Assembly: GCA_027596075.1 (NCBI GenBank)
Contig: JADGJC010000238.1
Coordinates: forward strand, 1 to 35,392
Source: Rhizophlyctis rosea
Lineage: Eukaryota; Chytridiomycota; Chytridiomycetes; Rhizophlyctidales; Rhizophlyctidaceae
Length of the DNA: 35,392 nt
Direction of reading: 5' to 3'
A program made the translations under genes and the position numbers. Shown here piece by piece: positions 34,181 through 35,392 of the stretch; positions within the stretch are counted from its first letter, which is position 1; every line of letters begins with the position of its first letter. Below the pieces are notes generated by a model. It was not told the origin of the DNA. It ran no database searches and worked only from the letters and a program-made list of their open reading frames with translations.

Positions 34181-35392
34181 GGTGCAGGTGCTAGATGGAA
34201 TGTCTATGGTAGGTAGACGAAGGTTGTGTTGCAGGTATAAGTATGAAGGTGACAGACTAACTGTTTGGAAAATTAACTTTGGAGAAAGGAGAAGCGCTTT
34301 TGTGCCAAAGGGGAGTGCGAGTCAATTTTCGGGCTATCTCTTTTGTCATGTGCCCCCTGAACGGAACGGAACCTTCAGTCATTTACGTATGGTGGCGTCA
34401 AAGGTGCGCCAGGAAGCGGCGGGGGGCATTTCAGAAACTGCGGAAAATCGCATACATACAGAAAGAAACAACAAACTTCAAAGTCCACAGCCATGTACCC
34501 CAATGTGAAGATGGTTCCGAGCTCATGGTTTCCATGATATTCAAGCGAGCCGGGTACTAAGTTGAAAACTCCACAACAAAACAATAGCCGCTTGGCGTAA
34601 ACCTGTGAGCCCAAAGAGCGCGTGACGCTTCAGGGTCTCGTGTCGCCACTGTCGCCCAGCGTTTGGATGTAGTGAGGTGCTGTTGACACCCCCGGGCGGC
34701 GCATCCATTCCCTTCCGCTTAGTTATTCTCGAGCAAAAGTAGCAAATGGTGGACGGGCGTTGGATATGAAGAAAATGCTGCGAATGCATTGAAATGTCAT
34801 GTCCATTGCCGCGATTGCAAGCATTTGGGCGAATGTTCGTAGACCCCATCACTGATGGACTGGATTCTAGAATGTCGAACTTAAAGGGAGTTCGCCCTCC
34901 ACAGGCTGTTCAACTCCGCATGTGCTCTTTGATCCCTTTGCCTCATCGCCTCGTTTCTGTGGCTTAATGCTAGGAGATTGTTTGAGCGGATACATGCTCG
35001 CTTAACTTTAGAAATGCCAATCCACCCTGATCCGGTTTGTTGAGAACGGCGCCCACAGGCAGCATACCCGACTGTGCATTTCCATACAATGCAGGCTCTC
35101 GGATCCCGACCCTGGCATCGTTTTTCTCAGGAATGGCCAAATGTAACCATTGAGCGTGATCACGCATGGTTATTCAAAAATCACGATAACAAGGACACAG
35201 CTTTGCTGATGGTATGCATGACACTGCAAAACTGTTCAGTCAATTGAGGTTGTGAATGCGTCCGCCATTCATAGTCGAAGCTTGCGAGATGTGCAGAAGT
35301 CAAAACTGGCATTTCCCATGCAGCTCTACAAATATGTCTTTTTCTGTTTCCAGACTTTAGAAGTGGTGAGGGCCAGCTACTGGAGTATGGAC
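34181..35392. other. Upstream of the F-box gene; nothing recognised
   Basis: No conserved domain, RNA gene or repeat seen. Open frames are short. The first ~80 bases upstream of the F-box ATG contain CTTATACC about 60 bases before the start, a weak TATA-like match only. Confidence 0.5.

Overview
The window looks like nuclear DNA of a fungus. Two conserved eukaryotic genes can be rebuilt exon by exon, with GT-AG introns mostly of 49-290 bp: a Rex3/REXO1-type RNA exonuclease (minus strand, 15084-18207, 11 coding exons) and a Glo3/ArfGAP2-3-type GTPase-activating protein (plus strand, 26842-29386, 6 coding exons). The domain order of both, together with several F-box, ankyrin and leucine-rich proteins, suggests an early-diverging fungus, perhaps a chytrid. 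That lineage is my inference and nothing in the window proves it.

Layout. 1-3.6 kb: no recognisable gene; one imperfect tandem duplication at 1.58-1.66 kb. 3.6-5.25 kb: a stretch with the base composition of a minus-strand gene but only broken coding fragments, possibly an F-box/LRR pseudogene. 5.3-9.25 kb: nothing recognised. 9.25-9.44 kb: a short decayed copy of the F-box N-terminus seen in the 12-13 kb gene. 9.56-11.07 kb and 20.33-21.83 kb: two diverged copies of one ~1.5 kb repeat. 11.58-13.25 kb: F-box/ankyrin-repeat gene on the minus strand with frame breaks. 15.08-18.21 kb: Rex3. 21.8-25.5 kb: nothing recognised. 25.46-26.44 kb: broken F-box/LRR-like gene on the minus strand. 26.63-26.70 kb: tRNA-like relic. 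26.84-29.39 kb: Glo3, with a minisatellite inside its third intron. 29.4-33.6 kb: no recognised gene; one possible small ORF. 33.6-34.18 kb: single-exon F-box protein. 34.2-35.4 kb: nothing recognised.

How it fits together. Only about a third of the window is recognisable as genic. The two housekeeping genes are intron-rich, intact and under clear constraint. The F-box family members are intron-poor and most are broken or truncated, which looks like turnover of a lineage-expanded family among old repeats. The recognised genes do not form a functional cluster. Rex3 trims RNA 3' ends, Glo3 acts on Arf GTPase in COPI traffic, and the F-box proteins would recruit substrates to SCF ubiquitin ligases.

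Most other open frames (up to about 170 codons) are no longer than expected by chance in 35 kb at about 48% GC, and many begin at non-ATG codons, so I left them out.
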